This document shows positions 30,167 through 42,570 of a DNA stretch of 64,000 bases, one piece after another. This DNA is from Luidia sarsii (lineage: Eukaryota > Echinodermata > Asteroidea > Paxillosida > Luidiidae): NCBI GenBank assembly GCA_949987565.1, contig OX465121.1:3303117-3367116 (forward strand). The letters are read 5' to 3'. The position numbers and the translations under genes are program-made. The notes beneath the pieces are model-generated. The model did not search any database, was not told where the DNA came from, and worked only from the letters and a program-made list of their open reading frames with translations. Every line of letters starts with the position of its first letter. Position 1 is the first letter of the stretch.

Positions 30167-31703
30167 TGTACTGTTTGAGCCGAGTGTCCGTTCACGCTTA
30201 CCAGAAGGTGCAGAGGTGAGTGAATGCTTGCTCACAGTCAAGGCAAACTCCACCCACATTAATTTGCAAGTCACCAACCACTCTGAGAGGGATGTCTTCA
30301 TCAGAGGCGGTACTGTTCTTGGAGAGCTGCTGCAGGTCAGGTCGGTCCTACCCTAGCTGTGCCGAGGACCCCGGCCAAGCAGATGGAGCCCGACCACAAT
30401 GGCCGACCAGAGTGAACACCATTTCCTCTCAGCCCCCATCACGACCCACAGAGTGGACGCCACCCGTGGACTTGAGTCAACTGACAAGAGAGCAACGGGG
30501 TGCTGCTGAGAAGATGCTCAAAGAGGAGGCAGGAGCATTTTCAAGAGATGACAACGACATGGGATGCATTCGAGATTTGCAGATGATCATCCAGCTCAAG
30601 GATGACAAGCCGGTCCAGAAGACCTACATCTCAGTGCCACGCCCCCTCTACAAGGAGGTCAGAGAGTATCTCCACGACCTGATACAGCGAGGATGGGTAG
30701 CCAAGTCGGAGTCATCCTATTCCTCCCCAATAGTCTGTGTCAGGAAGAAGGATGACAGTTTACGGCTCTGCATAGACTATAGGGAGTTGAATAGCAAAAC
30801 GATACCCGACCGGCAACCCATTCCCCGCATCCAGGATGTTCTTGATGGCCTAGGTAGACACTCTTGGTTCTCAACTCTGGACCAGGGCAAAGCCTACCAT
30901 CAAAGATTCATGTCTGAGGAAAGCACACCCCTCACAGCATTTGTGACCCCCTGGGACTATATGAGTGGCTCCGGATCCCCTTCGGCCTCACTAATGCCCC
31001 AGCAGTGTTTCAACGTTGTATGGAGACATGCCTGGAGGAGACATGACTGACGGGTGACATTGCCACCATCTATCTTGACGACATCCTGGTCTATGGCACA
31101 ACATTCGAGAGCCATCTGGAGAATGTCCGAACTGTGCTCCATCGACTACAGCAGCATGGTGTCAAACTCAAGCCGAGTAAGTGCCACCTTTTTCAGAAGG
31201 AGGTCCGTTACCTTGGCCGAGTTGTCTCTGCAGAGGGACATAAGATTGATCCAGCTGATACCAGTGCGGTTCAAGTGCTAAAGGAGAAGACTCCGAAGAC
31301 AGTCGGTGAAGTGAGGAAACTCCTGGGGTTCCTGGGTTACTACAGGCGGTATATCCAAGATTTTTCCAGAGTAGCGAAACCCCTGTATGACCTCCTCACA
31401 ATCAGGCCAGCCCCAGAGCATCAACCGAGTCCCAACCAACACTTCAAGCCTAAGACAAAGCCCAACCGATCAGGAGCAGGACAACCCCCTTCGAAACAAC
31501 CAATAACATGGACTAGTCAACACCAACACATCCTGGAGTTCATCTTGGATTGCCTGACCAATCCTCCTGTGATGGTATTTCCCGACTTCTCGCTTCCCTT
31601 CATCCTCCACACCGATGCATCCAGTGAAGGCCTTGGAGCAATACTGTACCAGCGTCAACAAGGGAAGCTGAGACTCATCAGTTATGGCTCGCGGACTCTC
31701 TGA
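30167..31703 (+). pseudogene. pol: Ty3/gypsy reverse transcriptase and RNase H start
   Basis: The first frame (to 31050) includes VREYLHDLIQRGWVAKSES, SPIVCVRKKDDSLRLCIDYR and STLDQGKAYHQ (RT motif A region). A frameshift near 30955 displaces the FGLTNAP-type motif B region, and a TGA lies just before the YLDDILVY catalytic motif near 31070-31093. The second frame (31134-31703) carries KCHLFQKEVRYLGRVVSAEG, LLGFLGYYRRYI and the RNase H start FILHTDASSEGLGAILYQ. Order and motifs are those of Ty3/gypsy. Multiple breaks show it is inactive. Confidence 0.9.
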
Positions 31704-31727
31704 CCCTCAGAGAAAATTACAATTTGC

Positions 31728-31968
31728 ATGTCTTCATCCGAGGCGGCACTGTTCTTGGAGAGCTGCTGAAGGTCAGGTCGGTCCTACCCTAGCTGTGCCG
31801 AGGACCCCTGCCAAGCAGATGGAGCCCGACCACAATGGCCGACCAGAGTGAACACCATTTCCTCTCAGCCCCCATCACGACCCACAGAGTGGACGCCACC
31901 CGTGGACTTGAGTCAACTGACAAGAGAGCAACGGGGTGCTGCTGAGAAGATGCTCAAAGAGGAGGCAG
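31728..31968 (+). repeat. 241-bp copy of 30292-30532 inside RNase H
   Basis: The segment starting ATGTCTTCATC and ending GGAGGCAG repeats the pre-RT region at 30292-30532 at equal length with a few substitutions. It is followed by a second copy (31966-32016) of the 51 bp at 31679-31729. The junctions show 2-3-bp microhomology (AT and CAG). Confidence 0.95.
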
Positions 31969-33075
31969 TTATGGCTCGCGGACTCTCTGACCCTCAGAGA
32001 AAATTACAATTTGCATTCAGGCAAATTAGAGTTTCTAGCCATGAAGTGGGCGATCTGCGAAAAATTCCGCGATTACCTCTACTACGCGAAGTCTTTCACA
32101 GTCTACACGGACAATAATCCCCTTACGTACGTGCTCACCTCAGCAAGATTAAATGCAACAGGTTACCGGTGGGTGGCAGAGTTGGCCGACTTCAACTTCG
32201 ACATAAAGTACAAGCCCGGCAAAGCCAACGCTGATGCAGACACTCTGTCACGGCTGCCTCTCGATTTCGAGAAGTACATTGCTGAGTGCACCCTGGGGAC
32301 AACACTAGCAGCCATTGATGCCACCGTCAAGGCCATCAAGGCCCAGCAGGCAGGTCTTGCCTGGGTATCAGCCATTACATCACCGCTTCCTCAGAACAGC
32401 CCCGAGACAGACCCAGATGTGACCCAGCTGGAGATGGCAAACGCCCAACGTGATGACCCAAGCGTGGGACCTGTCCTGCGGTACGTGATACAGAAGCGAC
32501 GCCCCCGCAAGCAGGACAGAGCGGGAGAGCACCGGGATGTGACTGCCCTGCTTCATGAATTGGCGAAGCTAACTTTGAGGGATGGAGTCCTCTATCGGAA
32601 GCGGGGATCCCACTACCAGCTGATTCTCCCTCAAAGATACCGTCGCCGCATCTATACGGAGCTTCATAACAACATGGGACACATGGGTGCAGATCGGGTG
32701 GTCAGCCTTGCCCGTGATCGGTTCTATTGGCCACACATGCAGCGAGACATTGAACATTATGTTACTCAGGAGTGTTCATGCCTCAAGCAGAGACGTCCAA
32801 ACCAACCCACTGGTGCCCCCATGCAGACCATTACCACTACAAGGCCATTTCAACTGGTGTCCATCGATTTCCTGCATCTGGAGCACAGCAAAGGTGGCTA
32901 CGAGTACATCTTGGTCGTCATGGACCATTTTACTCGCTTCGCACGAGCTTATGCCACCACAAACAAGGCAGGGAAAACAGCCGCAGACAAAATATTTAAT
33001 GATTTTGTTCTGAAGTTCGGATTCCCTCGACGACTTCACCACGACCAGGGTCGGGAGTTTGAAAATCACCAAAGT
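31966..33075 (+). pseudogene. pol: Ty3/gypsy RNase H end and integrase (truncated)
   Basis: The frame 31936-33150 holds the RNase H C-terminal part ([47 protein letters not shown]), then an integrase HHCC zinc-binding region ([18 protein letters not shown]). The catalytic core follows with its first two aspartates (SIDFL and HDQGREFEN). It breaks off before the third catalytic residue, at the junction with a MITE end at 33075. No 3' LTR follows. Confidence 0.9.
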
Positions 33076-33110
33076 GTGTTGGTGGGATATTCCTCATGTC
33101 GCTGTGCCGG
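33075..33110. mobile_element. MITE end fragment truncating the gypsy element
   Basis: AGTGTGTTGGTGGGATATTC and then CTCATGTCGCTGTGCCGG is the terminal part of the TGTGACCCGGCAC family (compare 34231-34290 inverted). Only about 36 bp remain. It joins gypsy integrase directly to the next repeat. Confidence 0.8.
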
Positions 33111-33450
33111 TGTGGCGGACTTAGATGTCCGCCGGACTCAGATGTACTAGTCACGGTATATTTAGTCCGGCGGGCCAAAGTGTCCGGCTGACGAATGTGT
33201 TTTTATGACCAATTGAGGGCGCTATATGAAGAATATTCCTTTGCGCCGTGGTTTTAATGGTACACATGTATCAACATAATAATATTACGTACATGCTTCT
33301 TGCGTGGAGAACACAATGACGCAAGCATATTTTTGAAAAATATATCAACCAAAACAAGTCTTAGATTTTTTTTAAATTAGACCCTTTATAGTAGAGTACG
33401 GTTATCCAGAGCTGATATTAAATTAGATACTGGGACTGAGTGGCGGATGG
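33109..33450. repeat. GTGGCGGACT repeat, copy 1
   Basis: Starts GGTGTGGCGGACTTAGATGT and matches 33718-34060 in the same orientation, with shared landmarks TAGTCACGGTAT, GAATGTGTTTTTA and GAGGGCGCTATA near the start and GAGCTGATATTAAATTAGA at the end. Confidence 0.75.
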
Positions 33451-33717
33451 ATTTATAAGATTGTAAAATTTACAATCGCAATATGACTAATCGATTAGAT
33501 TTCTTTTTTTTAAAGGAATACACTTACTACTAATTATTGGCAAGAAAACTTCATTGCGAAAAAAATAATAGCTTCAAAAAGTTGCCCAACTGACGCAGAC
33601 TTCAAATAACTATTATAGGACGAATCTAGGGAAAATAAAGAGCTTTCTCTGGATGTCGTTCCCAGGATGATTAATTTCCCCGGCCGGCTGCCCACAGATC
33701 TAGGTCGACAACTAGAC

Positions 33718-34060
33718 CCCGGTGTGGCGGACTCAGATGTTCGCCGTGCTCAGATGTCCGGGCTACACACACGGACACGTACGTAGGCACGTACTAGTCA
33801 CGGTATCAAACAGTCCGGCGGGCAAAAGTGTTCGGCTGACGAATGTGTTTTTACGACTAATTGAGGGCGCTATAAAAACAATATTCCTTTGAGTCGCGCT
33901 CATAACAATAGTTTTGACAAAAAAATCAACCAAAACAACTTGTAGAATGTATTACTTTATAATGCCCTTTATGTTCCACTGTCATGTCTTCTATACAGTG
34001 TACGGTTTTCCGAGCTGATATTAAATTAGACCGGGCCTACTGGAAAGCAGTCCTACATGG
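33718..34060. repeat. GTGGCGGACT repeat, copy 2
   Basis: Second copy of 33109-33450, about 600 bp downstream. Its first 38 bp are also found inverted at 37915-37957. Confidence 0.75.
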
Positions 34061-34230
34061 GCGTGGCGGGTTGATAACGATGACGACTCGAACTGTATTT
34101 CTTGTAAAAAAAATAGATCTAGGGACAAGTAAGCTTATGGGAATAAATAGAAGTTCCGTTAAATGGCAGTAATATGCCTAAGGTAGACGAACATGAAAAA
34201 ACCCCCACAGTAACATACTACTATCTTATT

Positions 34231-34481
34231 TGTGACCCGGCACAGCGACATGAGGAATATCCCACCAAAACACTATTCCAGTAAACAACGCCTAAAGTCA
34301 AAGTATCTTCTCAATTCGATTAAAAATCAATTTTCTTTTTTCTTTTTCTTTTCGGAATGTTAATGTATTGGAGGACATTTTGATATCATTTGAAATCTAA
34401 TAGTTCACTCTTTCACATCATTAGAAAATCTCAAAATCTCAAAAGTGGGGGTTATACTTCATTATGATGTGCCGGGTCACA
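34231..34481. mobile_element. MITE with TGTGACCCGGCAC ends, copy 2 (complete)
   Basis: Complete 251-bp copy with ends TGTGACCCGGCACAG and GTGCCGGGTCACA. The orientation is opposite to the copy at 194. Confidence 0.85.
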
Positions 34482-35454
34482 TTTGTGATGCCTCAGCCAG
34501 GACGTTTTATTTCCACATAATTATTGCCCAATACCATGTGGGCATCCATACCATTGTCTAGCAATCATTTTTATATCCATCTAAACTCCAAAGCCTGACC
34601 ATCTGGGCACCATGAGCCCAGCAGGCACAATGTCTGGGTGCCGAGATCATAATTCCACAATTTAATTATTAAGTTGGCCACCATAAGCCATGTATCAAAA
34701 GCCATGTTTCAAAAGCCTGAACCACACATTAATCCAAGCTTTGAATTTCAAGTACATGTATATGTACAGTACATATACAGTAATATCAAAATGTGCAAAT
34801 TGAACAGGTTTATACACAGGTATAATACTATACAATAGCATAATCACGTAAGTCTAGAGATAATTAGAGATACATGTATATAGATAAACAGAGATTTATT
34901 TCCGTTTGCAAAACAGAACATAACGCCTTTAATAAAATAATTATAAATGGCATAGGGTATGGCTGCACAGTCTTTGATTACATCAATCTTTGATTACATA
35001 AAAATGTACTTTATGATGAATAGAATCCACTTCAACATAATCAATGTTCATAAGAAGATGTCACAAGATCACAAGATGGCCATTTTGGACCCCTTTTCCC
35101 ATTACCAAGATACACGTACATACCAAATGTCAAAGTTTCATGGGATCTAAAAAAAAGGTCGCATTCATAACAATAGTCAATCGGAGCCAAACTTCAGAAT
35201 TTGAATGTGTAGGTCAATAACTAACTGCCCACCAACTTTCAAGGTAATTGACCAATGGCTAATACATTATGGGTTTTTAAATCTCGCATTTTGATGACCT
35301 GCCCTGCCCTGCAGGATTTACCATATCCCCAATAGAAGAAGTGACGGAAAAGCTAAAAAATAAAAATCAGAACAAAAAAATAGCATTTCTTCTTTGCTGA
35401 AGCGATGGAAAAGCTAAAAAAAGAAAAGAAAATAGCTTTTCTGCTTCACTTAAA
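34482..35454. other. Intergenic stretch, no gene recognised
   Basis: AT-rich, with an ACATGTATATGTACAG patch near 34750 and no recognisable coding or repeat structure. Confidence 0.35.
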
Positions 35455-35829
35455 GCCCCTACACAACATTGGTAAAATCGAAAAATAGAAATGTTCACAG
35501 ATTTACATATGAAACTCATACAGTTTGAAGATGGTTATAGTAGAAATGTCGCACTAAAATATTTCTGCTTAAAAAAAAGGTTGTACAGTGGACTTCGGGA
35601 GAAGAGTAAAATAAATCGTTTACGTCTCACCGAGATCTAAACTATTTTCGTAACAGTACAGCGTTGAATGCTGCATTTTCGTGAAACAAATAAAGCGGTT
35701 TTTCACGATTTTCTCAAGACTTGGTTGGCGGATTGAGCTGAAATTTTCACAGCTATTTCATGTATATGTTGGATCAGACAACATATGCATGCTATTCTTT
35801 GACCTCGACCATTGTTGTGTAGGGGGGCT
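35455..35829. mobile_element. TTAA-flanked MITE, copy 2
   Basis: Ends AGCCCCTACACAACATTGGT and complement, with TTAA on both sides (35451-35454 and 35830-35833). Relative to the copy at 12625 the interior is inverted. Confidence 0.85.
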
Positions 35830-36134
35830 TTAAGCAGCGGAGAAGCTAATAATACAGTCATGCACTTAACATCACTGATCTGTACCAGTAGCTGTGGAGT
35901 GTTTTTCAGAAAGAAATTTCTGTCTCAGGGGCCCTACACATGAGACAGAAATTTGATTCTGACATGCACTTGGAATGGAAGTCCCTTATGTGGCACTGAC
36001 GAAGCACACCTGGAGGTACACCACCGAGAAGTTGCTTGGCAAACTGTAAATAAATAAAAACAAATGGACAGAACATTTGAACGAACAGTGATTAGAGGAA
36101 GAAGATATATTGAACAATATTTTGTTAGGATATA

Positions 36135-36392
36135 TGTGACCCGGCACAACGACATGATGAATATCCCACCAAAACACTTTTTGAGTAAACAACGCCTGAA
36201 GTTAAAGTATCTTCACAATTCGTTAACAAATAAATTATCATTTTTTTTGTATTTTCGGAAATTTTTAGTATTAGAGTATAATTATTATATTTTGATATCA
36301 TTTGAAAGCTAATGGTATACTCTTTCACATCATTAGAAAATTTCAAAATCTCAAAAGTGGGGTTATTTCTCATTATGCTGTGCCGGGTCACA
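36135..36392. mobile_element. MITE with TGTGACCCGGCAC ends, copy 3 (complete)
   Basis: 258 bp, with ends TGTGACCCGGCACAA and TGTGCCGGGTCACA. TATA flanks both sides, which would fit a TA-type target duplication, but copy 2 has TT at this position. Confidence 0.85.
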
Positions 36393-36943
36393 TATATCAT
36401 GGTTGCATTGAAGAAATAAAGAATAATGAGATTTGGCAGCGTCACTGTTGTGTTAATAGTAATATAAATGTATAACTATAAATCAAGAAACCACCGTAAC
36501 CAGGGTACTTGATAGTATTTGTTTAAATTCCCTAGCCATACTTAAGGCATGACATTGACAGATCAGCTAAGGACCAGCCACATGCAACGTGCCTGGTCAC
36601 TCATAGAGAATAGTATTATTATTAAGTTTTAGTGTAATAGTGGCGGTAACTAAATATGCATGGCTAATTGCAGCAGGCAGTGTGTGAATGTCCTGGGTCA
36701 GACCCACCTTGGTGTGACCATAGAGCAAGGGCCCCGACTGTTTCCTGAACAGCACAAAGCATGCAAAGTCCGGACACAGTCCCGAAAATTCTGTCTACAG
36801 TACAGGGTTACAGCTAGCAATAAAAAAGGGTGACTTGTCGGGTCCAAGTTACTCGGACTAGACTAGAGCTAGTCCCACTTACTGGGCCGCTAGGAGCTCC
36901 TCTGAAACGATTTGTGTGTTGATCAGTCGCACTAGCGTCCCAC

Positions 36944-37286
36944 CGCGTCTAATATATAGTAAAACAGACATTCTCAATGTCTAGTAGTACCCAGTCTTTG
37001 TGTAATATAGTTTGTATGTGGGCTCATTGCTATTCAAGCGCATGGTGAGATTTTACATCATGTACACGTACGGTGTACAAACATATTGTGTTTTGACATG
37101 TCCGAAGCCGACATAGGAGACATTTTGTAGGAATTGCAATCCAAAAATTGATCGTCAGTACCGCTGAAATACCACTTGTTTGTATTAACATGTGTAGAAT
37201 CCGGCAGGTGCTTTTATTGAATCTTCGGGCACTTTTTAAAATAAAGGCCATATGTTGAGAATGTCTGTTTTACTATATTAGACGCG
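36944..37286. mobile_element. 343-bp inverted-repeat element
   Basis: CGCGTCTAATATATAGTAAA and on to ACAGACATTCTCA at the left pairs with its complement at the right, with a 2-bp difference (ATATAT against ATAT). About 31 bp of inverted ends around a non-coding middle. Confidence 0.8.
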
Positions 37287-37904
37287 GTTACCCCCAGAAC
37301 TGTGGGGTTCTACGTCGTCCGCTGCTCTCCCGACTGGAACCCCACAGATAACTATGCTTTTTTCCCATAGGCTTCTGTGTAACGTTCACTTGTGCTGTGG
37401 CATAGGGATCAGCAGGTTCAGCATAACTCCTAAAATACTGATTAATTTGGCCCAAGATTTCTAGCAAATGTGGTTTACATACCATGCACCTGTGTGCAAC
37501 TGTCCATGGGGCGAAAATGTGTCGATTTCAAAAAATAAATGGGCCAAAACCTCCCGGTTCGGTAACAAGATTCAAACGGCAGCGCCGCAACTGGCAGTCT
37601 GGTTCCCTGTACGTCTTCACAGCTAGCCACTATACCCTACTATTATTTTTTTTAGGACCAACTGGAGCTTCGAAGCAACTGCCAATTTTGTACCTAGGAA
37701 AATAGACCCCAAAAGAGCAACTTTTTGAATCACACGAGTTTGGCCTACTGGAAAAGTCTTAACTTTCCACATTTTCGATACAGGCCTGTGGGCGCCGCCA
37801 TGACAGTTGTAGCACAGGCTGCTTGGCCGGATATCTCAGTCCAGTCGAAAACATGCACTGAATTCCATCGCTGTGCGCAGGCATGGGATGACGTCATACT
37901 ACTA

Positions 37905-37957
37905 TTTTGGTCATCCGGACAGTTGAGTCGGGCGGACAGTTGAGTCCGCCACGCCTG
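37905..37957. repeat. Inverted end matching the GTGGCGGACT repeat
   Basis: The complement reads GTGGCGGACTCAACTGTCCG followed by CCCGACTCAACTGTCCGG. This corresponds to the start of the repeats at 33109 and 33718. Together they could delimit one larger inverted-repeat element of about 4.2-4.8 kb. Confidence 0.55.
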
Positions 37958-38099
37958 GTCACATATGTATAGATACAGTACATGTATATGCACATACATT
38001 TACAAAGTTCAGTGTCACGTCTATTCATGCACTTCATATATGTACATGTACGTGTACAGTAATGAGTATGTTGGTAAATGAGTCTTTATAAGTTAAAAG

Positions 38100-38430
38100 G
38101 GCCTGATAGAGGACCTTTCTCAAAGGAACAGCTGCCTGTCATTGAGAAAGGCCCTGCAAGGATTGAAACATCATGCTCTCTAACATCTATTCAATTGTTC
38201 AAATTTAGTGGGCCTACCCTACCCTACTCCTTGCCCTTCCCTTTGATCTCTCCCTACCAGCTTCACTCTTTGTCCTGTGTTTCTCATCCGTGTCCTATTC
38301 ACTCTCTCCCCCTTCCTTCGTGTACATGTATCTGTTTTGTCCTTGTCACTCTGGCTTTGAGAAAGGTCCTGCTAGGATCGAAACGTCAGGCCCACTAAAT
38401 TTTAAGATATACATTTTGGTAATTTTAGTC
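38100..38430 (+). mobile_element. Penelope tail fragments
   Basis: Begins with an inverted GGACCTTTCTCAAAGG, then an aberrant tail (GAGAAAGGCCCTGC), then a full tail at 38212-38400 equal to the one at 12120-12297. Ends in the hairpin plus GAAACGTC and CCCACTAAATTT. Confidence 0.75.
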
Positions 38431-38559
38431 AGTAAGCAGTTTGCAACATTTTTGTATATCATCTATTAGTTCTTCTCACAGCACTGAGCGACTGTATCCT
38501 TTCCTATTCCATTTTCAATTACTTGTAAGATGGTGATATTCAGACATGGATTTACATAC

Positions 38560-38645
38560 GTGTAGTACACGTAATACATGTAATACATGTATATTATGCG
38601 TGTAATACATGTAATACGTGTAATACATGTATATTATGCGTGGAC
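38560..38645. repeat. GTAATACATGTAATAC short tandem repeat
   Basis: Two longer units ending ATGTATATTATGCGTG, each built from GTAATACAT words. Confidence 0.8.
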
Positions 38646-39979
38646 CTACCGGTACATGTACACTGTATGTACGGGTATAATACAAGCATTTCCCAAGTTC
38701 CTTTTAATGAGATTCCCATTGGATGATAATCTGATGTAGGCCTATTATTACCCTATCTTTTTGTTGATGAGTTTGAGAATTGTAATTGCTGAAATACATA
38801 TGTACATGTACACTGGAGGTAAATGATAACATCCCAGTATCAAATTGACAAAAGGTGATGCCAGAAGTGCAATGCTTACATGTACATGTAGGCCTACAGT
38901 AGGTGGACACTTGTGTACATCTGTGGATGAAAAAAGCCCACGCACATACACACACGTACAGTGCACGAATAAACGAACGAACGAAAATTACATAAAACCA
39001 TAGTTCAAAAACGCATGGATGTATGTTGTTAACCTATTTATGTCGATCACCTTATCGCAAGAACACTTTTACACTGATAATGTGTACGGGTATCCCAAAA
39101 TGTTACTAACTTTCAAAGGGGGATTTTCAAAACGCGTTATTTCCTGCTGCGTGGGTGGATTTGCCAGTTCGTGGACATTCTGATGAAATAGGCAACACAG
39201 CGTGCCCAATATGTACGAGGCCATTTGTGTCCATTTCGGCGCTGCATATTGTTTTCTCGCCATCACTGCTTCCCAAAGTCGACTCCACAGTTCGAACAGC
39301 GTTCACGGTCGGTGCATGCTGGTTCTGCATCTTGCCCATCTTTGGTCGCCCAAAGACCCCCGGCCCCACACAGCGGACTCGTTTTCTCTTCACTAGCCGA
39401 TGATAGTGCACGTTTCACAGCTAGACATTCCTCTGCCAGGCAGCCAAAAAGGTTGGTACATTGTAGAGTTGTTAGTGCACATGTACTCGATCAATATAGC
39501 AGACGTGTAAAGTATGTATTTTGTTGTTATCACTTAAATCCATACTAATGAAAATGAAAATTTCAATATTCATGATCAATTTTGCGATTCATTACAGGGT
39601 CATGCAAAAGAAGCGCAATATTGGTTGTTTACAAGTTTATAAACAGACCAATCCCTAAACGTACACCTGTTGATTTTCTGCCAAAATGTATCCTTCATAA
39701 TCATTTTAGTGATAGAGGTTTCATCAAATCTCATCCAGAGGGATTAATTGATTTTTAAAGTTTGATCGTTTGTCGTTTGCTGTTTAAACTGTGGATTCAC
39801 GAAATGACCTTACAATAGAGCACTTTTAAAGGATATTTTTATAGGTAAAAAAAAATAAAATAAAAACATATCTGAGTAAAAGAAGCTTGGCAATAATGTT
39901 GTATGTTTGTTCACTTCAGATCCCTATATGACAGCAGAAAATAGCTTGACGGTGGTATTTTTTTGCAGAGACCCTTCAA

Positions 39980-40303
39980 AGGCCCTATACATTATCGGTT
40001 AAGGTCAAAGGATTGCCACAGTTTGTGTTCAAACTCAAATGGTAATCTGAGAAACTAGACAAAGGCAATAAACCGTCACGGTTTTCGCACCGTTCTGTAA
40101 AGTAAGAAACAATTTATTACTCTCGAGTAATGAGTAATAAAATATTTGTCGATGTTTGAGTGAAGATTTCTCTAAAAGCACAGAAACCCAAACCATAAGA
40201 TTTCAACATAAGGATTCTATTGTGACCATCTACAAACTGTGTAAATATGAGGGAAATGTGTGAACATCGATGTTTTCCGATTTTCCCAATGTTGTATTGG
40301 GCC
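39980..40303. mobile_element. TTAA-type MITE, copy 3 (diverged)
   Basis: Left AGGCCCTATACATTATCGGT and right CCAATGTTGTATTGGGCC are diverged versions of the ends at 12625 and 35455. TTAA is intact on the right and TCAA on the left. Confidence 0.65.
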
Positions 40304-42470
40304 TTAAAAAACAACTACTCATTGAAAGCTGAGTGAATTCACGGCAGGCTCGACCACGCTGCCATTTCATCGAAGTCATATCCTAGTTAGTAAAGGTGAT
40401 TGCATGTAAAACGTACTTTGAAATTAATGTACATACATTTTACGAATGTGTAGCGTGTGGGCCACTTACACTTAGAGCTTTAATCTTGGCCTATTGTATT
40501 CAACAAACTCTTAATAAACAGACATTGCTGTTTCAATAGATGTAATGCTCGGAGTGCGTACACTGCGGTAATTTGATTACATCCTTTCGGTAGGAGTTAA
40601 ATTTAACATGCCCACTCACCGCAAAATAATGTAATCATAGTATATGGAGTGGTTATGATCATGTCTAATTTTAAAAATGTATTTACGTGACTGATTTCAA
40701 ATTTCCCTTTGTTACTCAAAATTTATTGTCGACAATGATACTCAAGAAGATTGATAATACTGATTGATTTATATGTAAAATGATATTTGTTATCGAATCA
40801 TTAGTCATACTCGCCCAAAGTGACCTTTCACTGCCAGGCAGGGCGTAATGGAGCTATACGTTGCACGACTTCCATTCAGTGCCATCACGTCGACAGGCAG
40901 AAAAAAAGTCCGCAACAATTACAACCACGACACTATTTCGTTAATTAAGCACCGCGGCACATCATGAAGTCACTGCCGAAAAAAAATATTTAGGCCAGCT
41001 TATCCACAGCTCTTGGCCTACTGTAAAAATATGCTGCCTTGTTTTCATGACAGAAATCTGGCGGTGATTGCAGACATTCCATTGTCTCCTCACAATTTCA
41101 TCTTGCAATAAATCATACTACACAGCAATTTTATTTTTTTTTCAATTGTGCTGTTGGGCAATTATCACTTAATTTTCAGAAAATATACGACATGTTGATT
41201 TTCGTGGGTGTTTTTGCCAAATTGCATATGTGGTCAGCACTATTTAGGGTGCGAACAAAGTAAGATTACTTTTTAAACTTCTGTTAACCAGGGCCTTCTA
41301 TTTGACTCACAGATGGGCCCTAGAAAGGTGCTACCACTCCTGCCAGAGTGGATATGGGAGCTATGGCAACTAAGGGTGGCTCCACACTCCCCAGAACTTC
41401 AGCACTCCCAGTGCTAAAGTCTTGCCACAGGATGCAGTTTAAAGTCGTACCCAAGACTGATTAGTATGGGCCAAAATATGTAAATTTAATGGCACTAATG
41501 GTCTTTCGTAAGTTACCGATGTCACGTAGGCTCTATATTACTTCTTCCAAGTGGAGAATCAAATGCAATCATCTGTTACTCGTCTATTTATAATGAGTGT
41601 GAGGCATGGGGGATCGATCGAACAAGTTTAGGAAAGTTCAAAGGTGAAAGTGAAAAACAGCAGTGCGCAAGCGTGACCAACCCCTCAACCCCCAAACATG
41701 CGATGGAAGGCGGACGACAGACGACTGGCGACGTCAGATAATGGAATACCAAACTAACTGTACGGCATTGTCAGGCATCGTTAGGCATATTGCGTTCAAC
41801 ACATGGATCGAAAACTGCTCTTGATTTTTTTACCATAAAGCAAATTGACGATCCACACTGTACGGTCCATTCCAGTTACCTACTGTCCTTATTTTTTAAT
41901 ACAATGCCTTTGATTCATGCAGCCAGGAAAATACAAGACAGGACTAATGTGTTTAATTGATGGAGCGATAATTTGATCATTTTGAATACGAATACAAAGG
42001 TCTATCTATCTCTACATAAACCAAGGCTGCAGGAAATGATTGCTTAAAATTCCAGACTCCATTTTCTGAAGGCCACTATACGAAAGCTGGCTAGCTTTGA
42101 TGGTAAGAGCACCGGTATAGGCTCACACAGAATCAGATGACTATGGAAAATATTTCGCATTCACATAAATTCACATCCTATTAACAACAATCTGAAAGTC
42201 AACGGACTCAGCAGAATCACACAGTGAATATACATGTATTTTCAAGCATTTGTACACAATTGGCCCCAATTGGCTAAAATTCACTCTGGTATACCAATAA
42301 AATTATACAATGTAGACACAGCAAATCAATTTTGGTAATGTGAGGTATCCCCTTTTTGAGAGAATCATAATATGTTGTAAATATCATTTTTTTTAACGTG
42401 TTTCACATACATCAGTGCCGATTCAGACCACTGTGTTTCAGAATTATCTACCAAGTATAGCATTCTGCTT
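40304..42470. other. Intergenic stretch, no gene recognised
   Basis: More than 2 kb of AT-rich sequence without open frames of interest, tandem repeats or clear inverted repeats. Confidence 0.35.
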
Positions 42471-42570
42471 TTGAGAAAAGACCTGCTAGGATCGACACAT
42501 CAGACCATGTAAATTGAGGTTATTCGCTTTCGCATAATTGTTACCACTTAAGTTGTTTGCAACATTTATG
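42470..42570 (+). mobile_element. Diverged Penelope tail fragment
   Basis: GCTTTTGAGAAAAGACCTGC followed by TAGGATCGACACATCAGACC is the tail motif with several substitutions, including loss of the GAAA box. The AGTTGTTTGCAACATTTATG that follows also matches sequence after the tails at 38430 and 43690. Confidence 0.6.

Noticed and set aside
39069..39411. Possible gene of 65-94 residues on the minus strand
   Set aside because: Overlapping frames with some Cys residues but no motif I can name, no splice context and no repeat counterpart. Insufficient to call.
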